Origin: Primulina eburnea
Lineage: Eukaryota > Streptophyta > Magnoliopsida > Lamiales > Gesneriaceae
Assembly (NCBI RefSeq): GCF_022965805.1
Contig: NC_133106.1
Coordinates: 31,423,913 to 31,487,912 of the forward strand
Length of the DNA stretch: 64,000 bases
Direction: 5' to 3'
The notes beneath the pieces are model-generated. The model did not search any database, was not told where the DNA came from, and saw only the letters and a list, made by a program, of their open reading frames with translations. Shown here piece after piece: positions 1 to 11,679 of this stretch (positions within the stretch are counted from its first letter, which is position 1; each line of letters begins with the position of its first letter). The translations under genes were made by a program, and so were the position numbers.

Positions 1-535
1 AACCACCCTGTTAGATTGAAAACCAAATTTCAGAGGCAGGTTGAATGCTTTAAATAAGAAACAGATTTTAGTTACTAACATTAAATGCAAAATAAAATTT
101 AGCCGTAAAAGTCACACACAATGAATGATCCATCTGATCCATGCATTTTCAAATAATAATTACACAGAAAACTAACCTTTGCAAGAATGATGTCAAGCAG
201 TTCATTTCCAGCTTTAACTTCACAAATCTCTTGCTGATGGCTGCTAGGGAAAGAACACGAATTTTTTCAAGAAAAATCGGAACGCTTGAAATAATTTTGA
301 ATCAAACGACCAGAAAAGGTATGTAAAATTGCAAAATCTACCTTCCATGCCATCGGAGAGGTCTCATTGAAGAAAAGTCGTTAAGGGTGGTATGGATTAG
401 GCCGAACCGCCGCGGCTTTGGGCAAACAACAGTTTCTTTTTTCTCCACAGATCTTCCGCCGCCACCGACCGCGGTGATCCCTATCATCTCTTCACAGGAA
501 ACAAAGCCCTTTTTTTGAATTGCATAGTGATTCAT
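1..535 (-). CDS. conserved plant protein of unknown function, 5' part (gene runs off the left edge)
   Basis: Three exons read leftwards: 535..342, 243..177 and 7..1 (continuing outside). The start is the ATG at 535. All junctions are GT-AG and keep one frame: exon 1 ends two bases into a codon, exon 2 ends on a codon boundary, exon 3 opens with Gly-Gly. Exon 1 carries MIGITAVGGGGRSVEKKETV followed by a VCPKPRR motif and RPLRW; exon 2 carries CEVKAGNELLDIILAK. I recognise this order (GGRSVEKKE, PKPRR, LLDIIL-K-GG) from conserved plant proteins without a named domain. The 94 visible residues contain no signal peptide, membrane segment or catalytic motif. Family membership is fairly sure; no function is proposed. 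Confidence 0.7.
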
Positions 536-1414
536 TTTTAAATATCTTGAATAAATAATACACCTGATGTGGTCATGAAAGGCGAAATCTTGGTTAGAAA
601 AATAAATTCAAGACGAAAGGATATGATAGATCTGTAGACAAGAGGGACGCAAACAACCTCAAGTAACTTATCACAAATTTGTTTATTTATGTTTCTTTGA
701 AGTAATTAAGATCCGGACAAAGTGGGCAAATTGGAAAAGTGTCGGATGAATTTGACTCGTTCTTACAGAAAAAAACACATAGTACACATACAAAGATTAA
801 AAAAGTATTTTTCTCCCGGCAGTCATAGAAGAGAAACACACAGATCTGTGGAAAAAATCGAAAGTTTTGTTTGTTTTTCTTTATATAATTCTGAAATATG
901 AAGCACTTCCGGGTAACAGATCAATAAAAATCTACAGACCCAAGCTGGAATATTAAAAGATATAATGAAAATTCAGCTGAAACTTTAACAGATCTGGAGG
1001 TAAAAAAGTTTTTCAAATTCCACATACAGAATATATCTGATACAATCATCACAAGTTATCATGTTAAGAACTCAACTCAGAAGAAAAGAAACATATATCC
1101 ATAAAAAAATTTCAGAAAAAAAACCAAGATTCAAGTTTCTTCGCATCAAAGACTTGTTTTTTATTTTCAGGAAAACATTCCAAACTCAGCCCACCTCAAT
1201 ATACAAGAACCGCAGTAATAGTACTAATAAAAAAAATAAAAAGATAAGATCTAAATTAACCTGGAAGAGCTGTACACAATTGTGAAGCACCTCCAAAATG
1301 GGAGGATTCCGAGAGAGAAAAAATTAAAAGAAAAAAGAAAGAGAAAAAAACGAAGAGCAGAAAAAGAGTAAGGCTCGGGCAAAGAGGGGAGAGGAATTTG
1401 GAAACGGTTCATTA

Positions 1415-1422
1415 TATTTATA
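1415..1422 (-). promoter_or_regulatory. candidate TATA box of the left-edge gene
   Basis: TATAAATA on the minus strand, about 880 bases upstream of the ATG at 535. Next to it, on the transcript side, lies a pyrimidine-rich tract (minus strand, about 1300-1380) such as plant 5' leaders often have. The long distance implies a leader intron. No transcript evidence is available. Confidence 0.35.
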
Positions 1423-1429
1423 CAAGTTG

Positions 1430-2480
1430 CGGTAAGACTGAGGATAGACCAAATAATGTTATTTTATTTTAATTTTTTTTTATTAGTCGTCCACTTGTAC
1501 AAAACAATAATTTAATATCATCACATATCTTAAAATAAAAATAAAATATATATTAATTTATACTAAATAATTGAATCTTAATATTAATTTATAATATTCC
1601 TAAATATTGAACAAGATTCTATAGTGCATGATTCTTCCATCTTCGTATAGAACAAGTTCATGTACCTTACTCAAGAATTGAATATATATTTTTTAAAATA
1701 GAAATATAAGAAATAAATATGAAAAGTTTAGATCAAATATTATAGCACTCTGAGATATTAACCACTATAATATAATTTTTATATTAATTAATACTTGACA
1801 ATTTTGAAACTGCAGGAACCCTACGAAAAATATAAACAGATAGAAATTTGGAGGAGCGTTAGTGGTTGTGCTGAAAATTAATTGTTTATTCAATTATAGG
1901 TTGCTGTAAAGAGAAGCAGGCAATTATAGGTTATAACTGTAACATTAGAATCTTTAACTTTTTATTTTATTTTATTTTATCTTAAAGCATCAAAACCTAT
2001 ATTGGATTAGTCAAAAGTAAAAATTTGTGTGACACGTCTCAGAGATAAAAGTTTGTGAAACTGTTTTACAAGAGACTTACTCCTATTATGGTCACAAGCT
2101 TATGCATAGAGAAGATGTTCAATGTGTTTATTACATAATTCCTTTACATCTTTTGATTTATGTGCATAGATAATAAAATATGTATATGATATAAAGATGA
2201 TAAATAAAAAAAAGATAAATTAATTATTTATAACTCTAATTTGGGTTTAACCAAGTGACTTCCTTTGTTTTTGGTTTTCTCATGGCAATCGATAATTCAG
2301 CTGCATAGAATTTTAACATAATTTTTTTAAAATAGTTTTTGAGTTATTAAATATTTCTGATTAATTAATATTTTAGTTATTTTTAGCATTTGAAAAAATA
2401 AATATGAAAATGGTTATATTATGCATTATTATCAACAAAATCCAAGTGTAGCCTTGGTAGATAGATGATATCCATATAAA
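1430..2480. other. AT-rich intergenic stretch without recognisable genes
   Basis: Very AT-rich, with short A and T runs. No reading frame resembles a known protein, and no terminal repeats were found here. Confidence 0.5.
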
Positions 2481-2485
2481 TAATT

Positions 2486-2615
2486 TCATCATCTACTCAA
2501 CATATGATAAGTGGGCTGAGTGTTGAATCAAAACCACTAGTCAATATACCGTGGTCCACTGAATGACCATGATTTATCCACTCAGCCCACGAGTCATGAG
2601 TTGAGTGGATGATGA
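2486..2615. repeat. foldback (MITE-like) element with about 37-bp arms
   Basis: The left arm (2486-2522) and right arm (2578-2615) are imperfect reverse complements, joined by about 55 bases. The cores GTGGGCTGAGTG and CACTCAGCCCAC pair perfectly, as do TCATCATC and GATGATGA at the outer ends, with mismatches between. There is no coding content. It is probably a small non-autonomous DNA transposon or its remnant; a target duplication was not identified. Confidence 0.55.
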
Positions 2616-2814
2616 TACTAGTCATATGAGTAACATGAACAAAACTCCAAGATTACGATATCCCACCATATTGTTGCCATAACTAGTCACAAGCTTGTTA
2701 ATCCTATTTTCAAACTCAGCATTTAAGACTATCAAAACGTATTCCCAAATTAATCATATTTTTGCAGAAATGGAACCATATATTTTAGATAATTCGAAAA
2801 GGGAGCGGAGCTTG

Positions 2815-3451
2815 TGGTGATATCCACGGGGAGGCTCGGGTCGTGGGTATTGGACAATCCCGGGTCATGGATTAGGTCCTGACAAGTTTGGATCGGTTCG
2901 GTAATAGCCGGACAAATGACTGCCGAGACATCTTCTCTCCGGGCTGCTAGAAGCGGGGCCTCTAGATGAGATCTCGTGTGATGGTTCTCTATCCGGATTA
3001 CCTCGATAATAACACTTCACTCGAGTGCACACGCATGAGATACCTTATCTTGGTAATCATTACTAACAAAATCACATGAATTTGACAAGACGAAAGTTAC
3101 AGTTTGACAGATCAGAAAAGCAGGGTATGAGCAATAATCTTGCCATAATTAGTAAGTGTACACAGAAAATAAGGTCATCATTGAATTTCTTTCTATAAAT
3201 ATAAGGTTTGTTTAAATATTGATGCATTCACTTACATATTGCCTACAACATTTATTACAAATCTCTCTCTATAATCGTTGACTGATTTGAGTGTCGGAGT
3301 TGTCAAGCCGAAGAATCTTCTCGCGCCCATTAACGTTCTTTCTCTATTGAAAGTGTAGGTCCAGGTTTCCGGGCAACAATCTCCAATTCATCGACCGGAC
3401 CCAGTGAAATCGCCCACCAAACTTTTACCCGATTTCACCTGGTCCTCATCA
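2815..3451. mobile_element. solo LTR, 637 bp
   Basis: The block starts TGGTGATATCC and ends CCTCATCA, so it has TG...CA termini with a short terminal inverted repeat (TGGTGA/TCATCA). It is flanked by a perfect 5-bp direct repeat GCTTG at 2810-2814 and 3452-3456, the expected target duplication. Its base composition is clearly richer in GC than the surroundings. The right part (about 3270-3340, GACTGATTTGAGTGTCGGAG) resembles the R/U5 region of plant Ty3/gypsy LTRs. No internal sequence remains, so this is a solo LTR left by recombination between two LTRs. Confidence 0.8.
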
Positions 3452-3456
3452 GCTTG

Positions 3457-4885
3457 AATGACTGCAAACATAAGTAAACAATCAGTAAACTCAAATACTT
3501 TAACTTCTAAACAAATAATTGAGATAGAGTTTAAATAGAACAAACAAAATCCCCCGGATTTTATTAGTTATCATAAACTGGGTAAAACTGATTTAAGAAA
3601 AAAAAAATGATGAACCAAATTCATCACACTTATCGCAGAAATGGAACAATAAATTATCGGTTGTGTTTGTTTTACTTGTCAGAAATCTGGACACTTTAAT
3701 ACTTTATTATTGCCGAGTGGGGGTATCCAGAAAAGCACAAAGCCGGATGAGCATAAAAGAGCAAATGCAAATATTTATTTATAGAATTCAGAAAAAGAAA
3801 AGAAAAGAATGCTCATTTATAAAGCCACTTAAATTGTCCCGTTGGATTCTAATCCTGGTGATAACAACGAGTTAGTAGAGTAGGTTAACATTTATAAATA
3901 TACATGAATTCGATTTTTTTTACTGACTTGTATGATTTACAGATTACTACGTTATTCTATCAGGTGCATACAAAATGATAACGATTGTAGATTTTTACGT
4001 CATAAAAAATATCTATAAGAAATAAAATATTAAAATTCCTTTCTAACAAAATTTTTTAGGTCTACATGCATGTCCCACGTCCACGGAAACCAAAATTTGC
4101 TCATCCCAATCGAATTCATAAAAATAAAATTACATGAAATGAAGTCCACGACGAGGAATGTTTTGTTGACATAGATTGGGTGCAGGCTCCATTGGAGCGC
4201 ATTGTTGGTAGGGAAAGTAAATTGTGAAATCATTTTCTTTTTGAAATTCCATCTCAGAAGAAGGATATGATAAATTTCGAATCTAACCAAAATGTCAAGT
4301 CGCTTTCTTGTCTTAATCCAAAAGGGTGGAAAAGTTTCCATTTCTTTCGGCGACTTTGAATTTTCCTTCATATATAAATTTATTTGTTAAAGAAAATTCT
4401 GTGACGTGGTTGTCCATCCTGAGAAGCATCGGGTTCTTGAAATTGATTTCATACAAACAAGGAAGTGACAGAAATCATTATCTACATGAATACTTCAATG
4501 GGTGGAAATTATCGTTTTCTGAAGATTTATTAATAAATTTTTTATATTTAACTCTTAAATTTATACTGTAGCAATTGAGAAAATATTCTTCCATTCTTTT
4601 TTACCCTTCTCAACATTTGTTGAACAATTGTGCCTTTTAATGAAAAAAAACACTTGATGATGCACATCGGGTTCTCTGGGCGGGTTTAAAATGGAGGTTG
4701 GAGTCCGCCATGCCAAGCTCTTTTACAGTACAACCCCGTGAAAGAGATTCATGGCATCTTCAATACGGGGATAAAATTTTAGGGCGAAACCATTCATATT
4801 ATGAGAAACAATAGATTTACAGCTCGCTTTAATGTGTAACATGTCTTACATAAACCGGAGTTTGAGTTGAGGTTAATGACCAAGG
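3457..4885. other. intergenic stretch, no supported gene
   Basis: Open frames of 70-113 codons occur on both strands (for example 4030-4371 minus) but resemble no family I know and have no splice or promoter context. The part from about 4660 to 4885 may hold the 3' untranslated region of the L15 gene. Confidence 0.4.
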
Positions 4886-7800
4886 TTAAGAAGGGTTTTC
4901 GGCTGCTGCTCTTTTCTTGGCAAAATATTCTTCTGCTCGTGCAATGTTCTTAGCTACTGATGGCTTGACCCACTTCTTCCGGCCTGGGAGTACGGTTAGG
5001 GAGCAACCTGAAGCCTCAAGCTTCTCTTTTGCTGACTTTGAGAAGGCGCGAGCCTTGAATTCGAGTTTCACATTCAGTTCTCCATCACCTAAAATCTGAA
5101 AGAAAGATACGAACAATAAGATAACAAGGCTTTCCGAATGCTCGTGTAGTACAAGACATTATTGATGACCAACAAATATTTATGACTTTACAAGTGTTTG
5201 AATGATGAATATAGTCATAGATAACCGGGGTATGGTGGATCTTGGAAAATATTTGTTCAAAAACACAGACTTGTACGAGGGAAAAAAAATAATAATCCCC
5301 GGTACACCCCTGCCTTAGCTAAAAAAAACAGAAAACGAAAGAAAAATGTCCAGTTTGGGATACTTAATAAAGTCTAAATCACATAGCTACGAGGTAAAAC
5401 CAGTACGGTAGTACCGCCAAATTTTAGAAGGTAGCTCAAAATTATTATATCCCTAGACGCAAGCTAGAAAATGAGAAACACATTCTTAGAATTAACATTC
5501 AAAGGATACATGTGAATGGCCATTTATATTAGGCAACAAAGACTCCAAAAATAAGTATCCATTCAAAAGATCAAACTCATGGAATCAAGCACAACAAAAA
5601 ATTTACACCTTAACACCATGAATAAATCTTGTCTTACAATATCCATTGACGTGAAACCTTCACTTCAGTCCCAGGAAAACAAATGAAACTAACAACATAA
5701 AATCAAAGAATGCCAAAACAAAGAACTTGGAACAGGTATTCAATGAAATGGAATTTGTTAACTCCTTATTAGAGTAACTGGCCCAGCATGGTTAGCTAGT
5801 TTCTAACCAGTGGGTTTTTTTTGTACATTCTTTGTCAAACATTCAAAGGACCAAGAATGTCTGACAGAATGTACAAAAAAGTTCAAATGACCAGAAACCT
5901 CATATTCACATCTACAGCTTAACATCACCTCCCAAAAGTGCAAAATAATTGAGTTAATAATTGATTATATGTCACGTCAGTATGACTAATAGATGCAATT
6001 ATAGCGAAGTGTTGTCGTCTAATCATTACCTTTAGAGGAAGTCTCCTTTCCCTTCCTGATGGGTTGATCAGACCTTTTGTCTTCAGTGACTCCAGGGAAA
6101 CCTCTTCTCCCTCTTGAAATCCGGCATCAGCAATATCTTTCAAGTTGACGGGCACATACTTCGGCAGTCCAGCATGCATACCTTGTGGGAAAAAAAACAC
6201 ATATCAACAATCGTATGAATTAAACCTACTCGAGGTTAGTCTAACTCATTCCCTGCAGCTGAAGGTACAGAAGATAAATTCTATCGCGTATATATTAACC
6301 GCAAATGAATGTTCCTTGATATTTATTGTTTTCATTCCAATTATGATTCCTTTCTAAATCTGTTAAAACTCATATGCCATATTCATATGTTAATTCTCCA
6401 CCATTCCATACTATGAATATTATAACGGTCCCTTTTAAAAGCTCAGAGACTTTCGCTTAATAGATTACTCTTACTTTTTTTCTTGCAAAAATAAACTGAA
6501 TTAAGATAATCTGATATCATCGTAATTTCTCATACTCAATAACCTATCACTACACAACTCTCATTTTGTGCTGATCTTGCCATTGACCTCAAATCCTTCC
6601 CAAATCCAGGCTCTTTAGCATCGAGAAATCGAGTGCAATGCAACCAGAAAACCTCACACTAAACCATTTGAATACAATCGTCTTTATTCCCCTCAATCGA
6701 TCAATTCAACTTTTTGAAATATAATTTTCACCAATTCAAGTATGATTCCGGTTTTCATTTCATAGATTCACCAAATCAAGAACAGATTTCAATTTTCATT
6801 CCCTCATTGTTCAGCAAATTCATGGGCATATCTGATAGCTGGTCAATTTTATAACAGAAAACATTTCAGTAATATTGTGATTACAATTAATAGTTTCTGC
6901 TAAAACCAGAAAAGCCTAATGGATTTAGGATTTCCAAGAAATCAAAATTTATGCCAAGCAAATAACCAGATTGACATCAAATCTTTGTGAAATTTCAAGA
7001 ACTGAGCCGCATAATCTAATGAATGTCACTCCTTTGACGTATGCAGAAGTGGAAGGGAAGCATAATTGTCTGCAAACTCGACATGTGCATCTGTTTCAAG
7101 TGTCTGAACTAATTTAAAAATGGATATCAAAGGGTTGCACCAAAATCCTATTCTCTATGCTTGTGATTAATCAATATTTCCACGACATTTCCCATGAAAT
7201 TTAACAAGACAGCGAACTTTGGATAACCATAATGCCCTATTCAAAATGTAACACATTTTAAGATCCAATTTTCAGGCATGGATATTCTAGCGGGCCACCA
7301 TCCTATTCTTTTGGCAGCAAAAATGGGAAAAAAATTCTAATGCATCTAGACCTATGAAAGTTAGATATGATGCAAGAATGTTTATATAGCTAGGGACTTC
7401 AAAATTTCTGTTGGATTACCGAAGTGATACTAATTCCCTTTAAATGAAAACATAAACTAAACCAACTACATCATGGAATAATTATAAAGCGCTTACCCCA
7501 AACCAAACATCCCCAAGGGAAAAAACCATCAACATTATCCAAAATCACCATTACTTGTACCACAAACAGTTCCACACAACTGTATATAAGCTAAGTTAGC
7601 CACAAATACATAATGAGAACGAACAAAATCATGTAAAATCTTCAATCTTTACAGCAAAACTATACCTCCAGCAATCCCTCTCAACTTAGGAATCCTCCGG
7701 TACAACGGCATCTGTCCACCTTCAAACCCCTTTCGAACCCCAGGACCAGACCTAGATTTCTGACCTCTCATTCCAAACCCACAACTGCCTCCCTGTCCAG

Positions 7801-8226
7801 CCGCATGCCCTCTCCCCTTTCTCTTCGATTTCTTCCGCGACCCGGGTTGCGGGCCCAAGTTATTAAGACGAAACCGCACATTCTGGCCCCCTAATCCAGT
7901 CTCTTGGACACCAGAAGCAGCTAAATTCAGAACGACAAGTGGTTGCCTCTGTTTTGGTTTAGAGTGGGAGAGTTTTATGGAAGGAAATACAAGTGGGTTC
8001 TCCTTTAAAGTTCGTATATTGCCCTGTTGATAGGTAAAAAAAACATAATTAAAGCCGTAATTCTAAAATGCAAGTGAAACTGGATCATCTTCGAGAAAAC
8101 ATGATATATGAATGAGTGAATAGATGGTGTTATACACATTACCTTAAAATGAGAAGAGGAAAGATGAAGCAGCAGCGTGGTTGTGGAAAGGGTGCGGGTG
8201 GAGAGGGAGAGTAGAGAAGATGCCAT
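4886..8226 (-). CDS. RPL15: plastid 50S ribosomal protein L15, with chloroplast transit peptide
   Basis: Four exons: 8226..8143, 8023..7666, 6181..6030 and 5095..4886, all GT-AG, giving 267 aa, close to the usual plant length. Exon 1 encodes the Ser/Thr/Leu-rich start [20 protein letters not shown], typical of a plastid transit peptide. Exon 2 has the basic, glycine-rich L15 N-terminal part: a patch of Lys/Arg after [19 protein letters not shown], then GHAAGQGG and [17 protein letters not shown]. Exons 3 and 4 give the C-terminal domain ([32 protein letters not shown]). The protein belongs to the large subunit of the plastid ribosome and, in bacteria, binds 23S rRNA and helps late assembly. 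Intron 2 is long (1484 bp). The annotation is secure; only the untranslated regions are unknown. Confidence 0.95.
5815..5880. repeat. hairpin in intron 3 of the L15 gene
   Basis: The arms TTTTTTGTACATTCT and AGAATGTACAAAAAA pair perfectly. Pairing continues inwards through GTCaaACATTC/GAATGTctGAC with a 2-nt bulge, leaving a loop of about 10 nt. It is either a short MITE or a small-RNA-type foldback. Confidence 0.5.
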
Positions 8227-8283
8227 AGCTGAGCCTTATTGGATCTGCAATATGTCCTGAAACCAACGGATTGGGGTGTGGTG

Positions 8284-8440
8284 GGTTTTTTCCCCTATTG
8301 GATAAAATAACTATCATATTTTTAAATAAAAAATGTGATAAAAATGATAAGCTTTTTTTTAAATGGTTTTTTCCCCTATTGGATAAAATAACTATCATAT
8401 TTTTAAATAAAAATGTTATAAAAATCATAATTTTTTTTTT
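8284..8440. repeat. tandem duplication, 81-bp unit, two copies
   Basis: The unit starting at 8284 (GGTTTTTTCCCCTATTGG, then ATAAAATAACTATCATATTT) is repeated from 8365 with few differences. It lies just upstream of the L15 start codon at 8226, so it falls in the promoter or 5' leader of that gene. Confidence 0.75.
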
Positions 8441-9152
8441 AAAAAAAATCAATAGAAGCTTTCATTCAAATTCTTAGAATCACGCCGATTAGGTCTTGAT
8501 CTAATAGTTAATATTGAAATTTTGAGATTTGTTGGTTTCAGGTTTGAGTTTTGTTGATTACGAGTAGTTTTCTTAATTTAATTAGGTAAATTTAGTTGTT
8601 TTTTTGTCCTAGATAAGCAAGTTCAGGGTCCTATGCTCAAGTCTCGTCGGTACAGTACAGATGATTAAATTATATATTTATAGTCTAAAACAATATCATC
8701 GTTAATCACTTCAACCAGCTAGAAGTACATGAACAAAAAAACTAGGAACATCAGTAAAAACAGTTGCCGTCCTAACCTGGCAGCACAAAACAGATTTTGA
8801 AGGTCAAGCTTTGAATAAGTCTCGAATATCACATATTTAAGCTCAAGATCAATAGTCTAAAGCAGTGACTCCAGTAATGCCGATGTCTCGGCATCTCGAC
8901 TACTAACAATTCCAGTTCCCAACAGGAATGGTCATTGCTGGTAAAGATGGATGCATCAATATTGCACTTTAGAGCAGATGGTTGGCCCTTGCAAACTGGT
9001 CAGAGTGATGTTTGCCAGGATTAGCACTCAGATTCGTAGGCACACAGTGAGCAAAAGCCCACTGGGCCAAAAATTCCATGGCTAAATTAACTGCAATTTA
9101 GAAGCAATTCATATATTGTGTTCGGATCGATAAATTTTCAAATATATTCAAA

Positions 9153-9154
<2 letters not shown>

Positions 9155-9198
<44 letters not shown>
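9155..9198. repeat. poly-T tract, 44 bp
   Basis: Uninterrupted run of T on the plus strand. It could be the A tail of a minus-strand retroposon, but no retroposon body is recognisable beside it. Its exact length is uncertain, as with any long homopolymer. Confidence 0.8.
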
Positions 9199-9199
<1 letters not shown>

Positions 9200-9972
9200 T
9201 CTTAGGAAAACAAAACCATGAACTTCAAATTCACACTTCCATGTTTATAAAATATTTCATGTTAATTATGAAAAATTTCAACTTCACCAATAGTTGAAGT
9301 AATTGAAATTCATTATGCTTTCTGTGACTAATGTAGTAACTCATAAATTAAAAATGTCATCTATTATTTTATCGTTAAAAATAAAAATTAATCGAAATTC
9401 ATGAATTTCAAATTCATCTATACAACAATATAATAGAGCTTCGCGTTCATGTACCTAAGGAGAGTTCCCACGTAATTTCAAATTCATTTATCAAAATACA
9501 AAATAGAGCCTTCAAATTTGCCAAAGTCCACCATCTTTTGGCATAGCTAGGGGAACATAATAAGAAGTATAGCTTACTGTATAATTTTACAAAAATGAAA
9601 ATAATGTATAGAATAGGGATTAGGAAAAGCATATACAACCCGAAGAAGAAGAAAAAAATATTATTATGTCATTTCCATTATTACTTTTAAAAATTCATTT
9701 CCATAAATTATCACAGAAGGTGTTTGACATAGTACTATAAGCTCTTAAAAGGAGTTGTTTTTAAAAAAATCAGTGACCCAACTTTTTTAAAAAAAGATCT
9801 TATTTTAACATTTTACTTCTCCAACAAAATTTCATTGCAATTTTTGCTTAAATCCCTACCATGTCTTTAACAATTTTTGATAATTTCATTGCAATTTTTG
9901 CTAAATAATAAATATAAACTATTTTTATTTTTCTAATATAATTTTATTATTTACGATAAAATTTTAAAATAT

Positions 9973-9977
<5 letters not shown>

Positions 9978-10006
<29 letters not shown>

Positions 10007-10039
10007 ATTTTTAATAATATTTGACAATAAAAAGATCTT

Positions 10040-10116
<77 letters not shown>

Positions 10117-10153
10117 TTAATAATATTTGACAATAAAAAGATCTTATAACACA
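9978..10153. repeat. duplicated block around (AC)n/(AT)n microsatellites
   Basis: A motif of about 39 bp beginning TTTTAATAATATTTGACAAT and running into AAAAAGATCTTATAACACA occurs at about 10008-10047 and again at 10115-10153. (AC)n followed by (AT)n lies between the copies, and another (AT)n precedes the first. This is a tandem duplication of roughly 107 bp whose junction is the microsatellite. Confidence 0.7.
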
Positions 10154-11115
10154 ATCTAAACATATTAAAAACTTACTTAACTTACTTTAAAATGACCAGA
10201 CATCTTAAAAACTTATAAAAAAAACTGATAAGATATAGAACTTACAAGATGTTTAAATAATTTTAGTCAAACACCCTCTCAATATTTTCTGGATACAAAT
10301 TAGACACATAAATACTCTGTTTTGCAATTGTTGGTACAAATCACTCTCATTTTATATTTATTTTAGGAAAATGAAATTTTTGATTATGTATGTTTGTTTC
10401 TAACCAAACCAAGCAAAAATAATTTCCAATTATTTTAGTTAAATTTATGTTTTTTTCTCTTTCAGTCACCTTAATGATTCAACTTTATTTTTAATATTGA
10501 TTTTTTTTTCTGTAAGTAATTCACGTAAACTAAATTGAAATATAGCCCCAATTTTCCCACAAGTATTTTTTTTATATAATTTTTGTAAAATCATAATTTT
10601 GGTTATTTATATTTGTTTTTTTTTTGTTTATAAGATTTTTATTATCTATATTGTAAAATTTCAGTCTATTATATTTTTCAATTTTTAACAATTTTAGTCT
10701 TTTTTATCTATGACAGTAAGGGACAAATCAACACACCACCATGTTGAAAAATGCTTAAATTGCAGAAAAAATATAATAATAATAATAAAGATAGTGGAAT
10801 AAAACTAAAAAATTGACAACACATATAGAACTCTAAAATCATAAATAGTAAAAAAAAAACATGACTAAAATTGCAATTTTCTTTTAACTTCCCATTACAC
10901 ATTTCAGTGATTCCGATGTTCCCCCAATTTAATTGAGCACTTCTGTTGGGCTAGATTCATACGCGTGTGCAAGCTTGTAAAAATGCATGTATCGTGGTCA
11001 TTAATTTTGTGCAGGAGTCAACTTGAAATCGAAAGTAGAACTGCATAATCTTCTTCAATCTTTTTAATTTTTTTTTTATCGATTCTGTAGATTCCAAGTA
11101 CTACTTCCAACAAAG

Positions 11116-11126
11116 TGGTATCAGAG
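11116..11126 (+). repeat. Copia-type primer binding site relic (tRNA-Met type)
   Basis: TGGTATCAGAG, preceded by CCAACAAAG, matches the junction of a 5' LTR end and an initiator-tRNA-Met primer site as found in plant Copia elements. No gag-pol follows within the next kilobase, so only a fragment of an old element is present. Confidence 0.45.
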
Positions 11127-11483
11127 ATTAGGGTTTTTTTTTTAAAAATAAATGACAAAAATAAGGCACTGTAAAATATTGCCACCATCATTGGCGTTGC
11201 CAAGAATATTGGCTGATGCTGCAATTTTTGCAGCCTTTTTTGTTTTATTCTTTTTTAATTAATTTTTTTTTTGAAATTTGAAACAATGTTCCAATTGGTT
11301 TTTAACATTTTGTTTTGATTATTGTTATGATGAGAAACTCTTGTATACCATTTACATATTTTTAAAATAAATAAAATCATCTATTAGTTTTTTAGTTTGC
11401 TGTTTTTAAGGTATTTTGACTGTTTTATTGTTTAATAATAAATTTAATTATTGCTTACTTTTTTACATAAATAATTTGTTTAA

Positions 11484-11669
11484 CACAAAAATTCTTGTGA
11501 GACAATCTCACGAGTCAATTTTGTGAGACATGATCTCTCCAACACGACTTAACTTATAAAAAAATATTATTTTTTATGTTAAAAATATTACTTTTCATGG
11601 TAGATATAAGTCGGGTCATCCTATCTCATAAATATAGACACATGAGACGGTCTCACAAGAAGCTTCCTC
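11484..11669. mobile_element. Mutator-type MITE of the GAGACGGTCTCAC family
   Basis: A 186-bp foldback element with ends reading CTTGTGAGACAATCTCACGA and GAGACGGTCTCACAAG. It is flanked by a perfect 9-bp direct repeat TTTGTTTAA (11475-11483 and 11670-11678), the target-duplication length typical of Mutator-like elements. There is no coding capacity. Confidence 0.75.
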
Positions 11670-11679
11670 TTTGTTTAAT

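Larger units (their letters stand above)
8450..11483. other. intergenic stretch with low-complexity repeats, no gene seen
   Basis: AT-rich DNA holding a long T run, dinucleotide repeats and a Copia primer-site relic (listed separately). No frame resembles a known protein on either strand. Confidence 0.5.

Noticed and set aside
4030..4371. 113-codon open frame on the minus strand
   Set aside because: It resembles no protein family, has no splice or promoter context and lies in compositionally ordinary intergenic DNA. Likely chance.
9155..9198. Poly-T as the tail of a SINE or processed pseudogene
   Set aside because: No body with Pol III boxes or coding similarity and no flanking duplication was recognised next to it.
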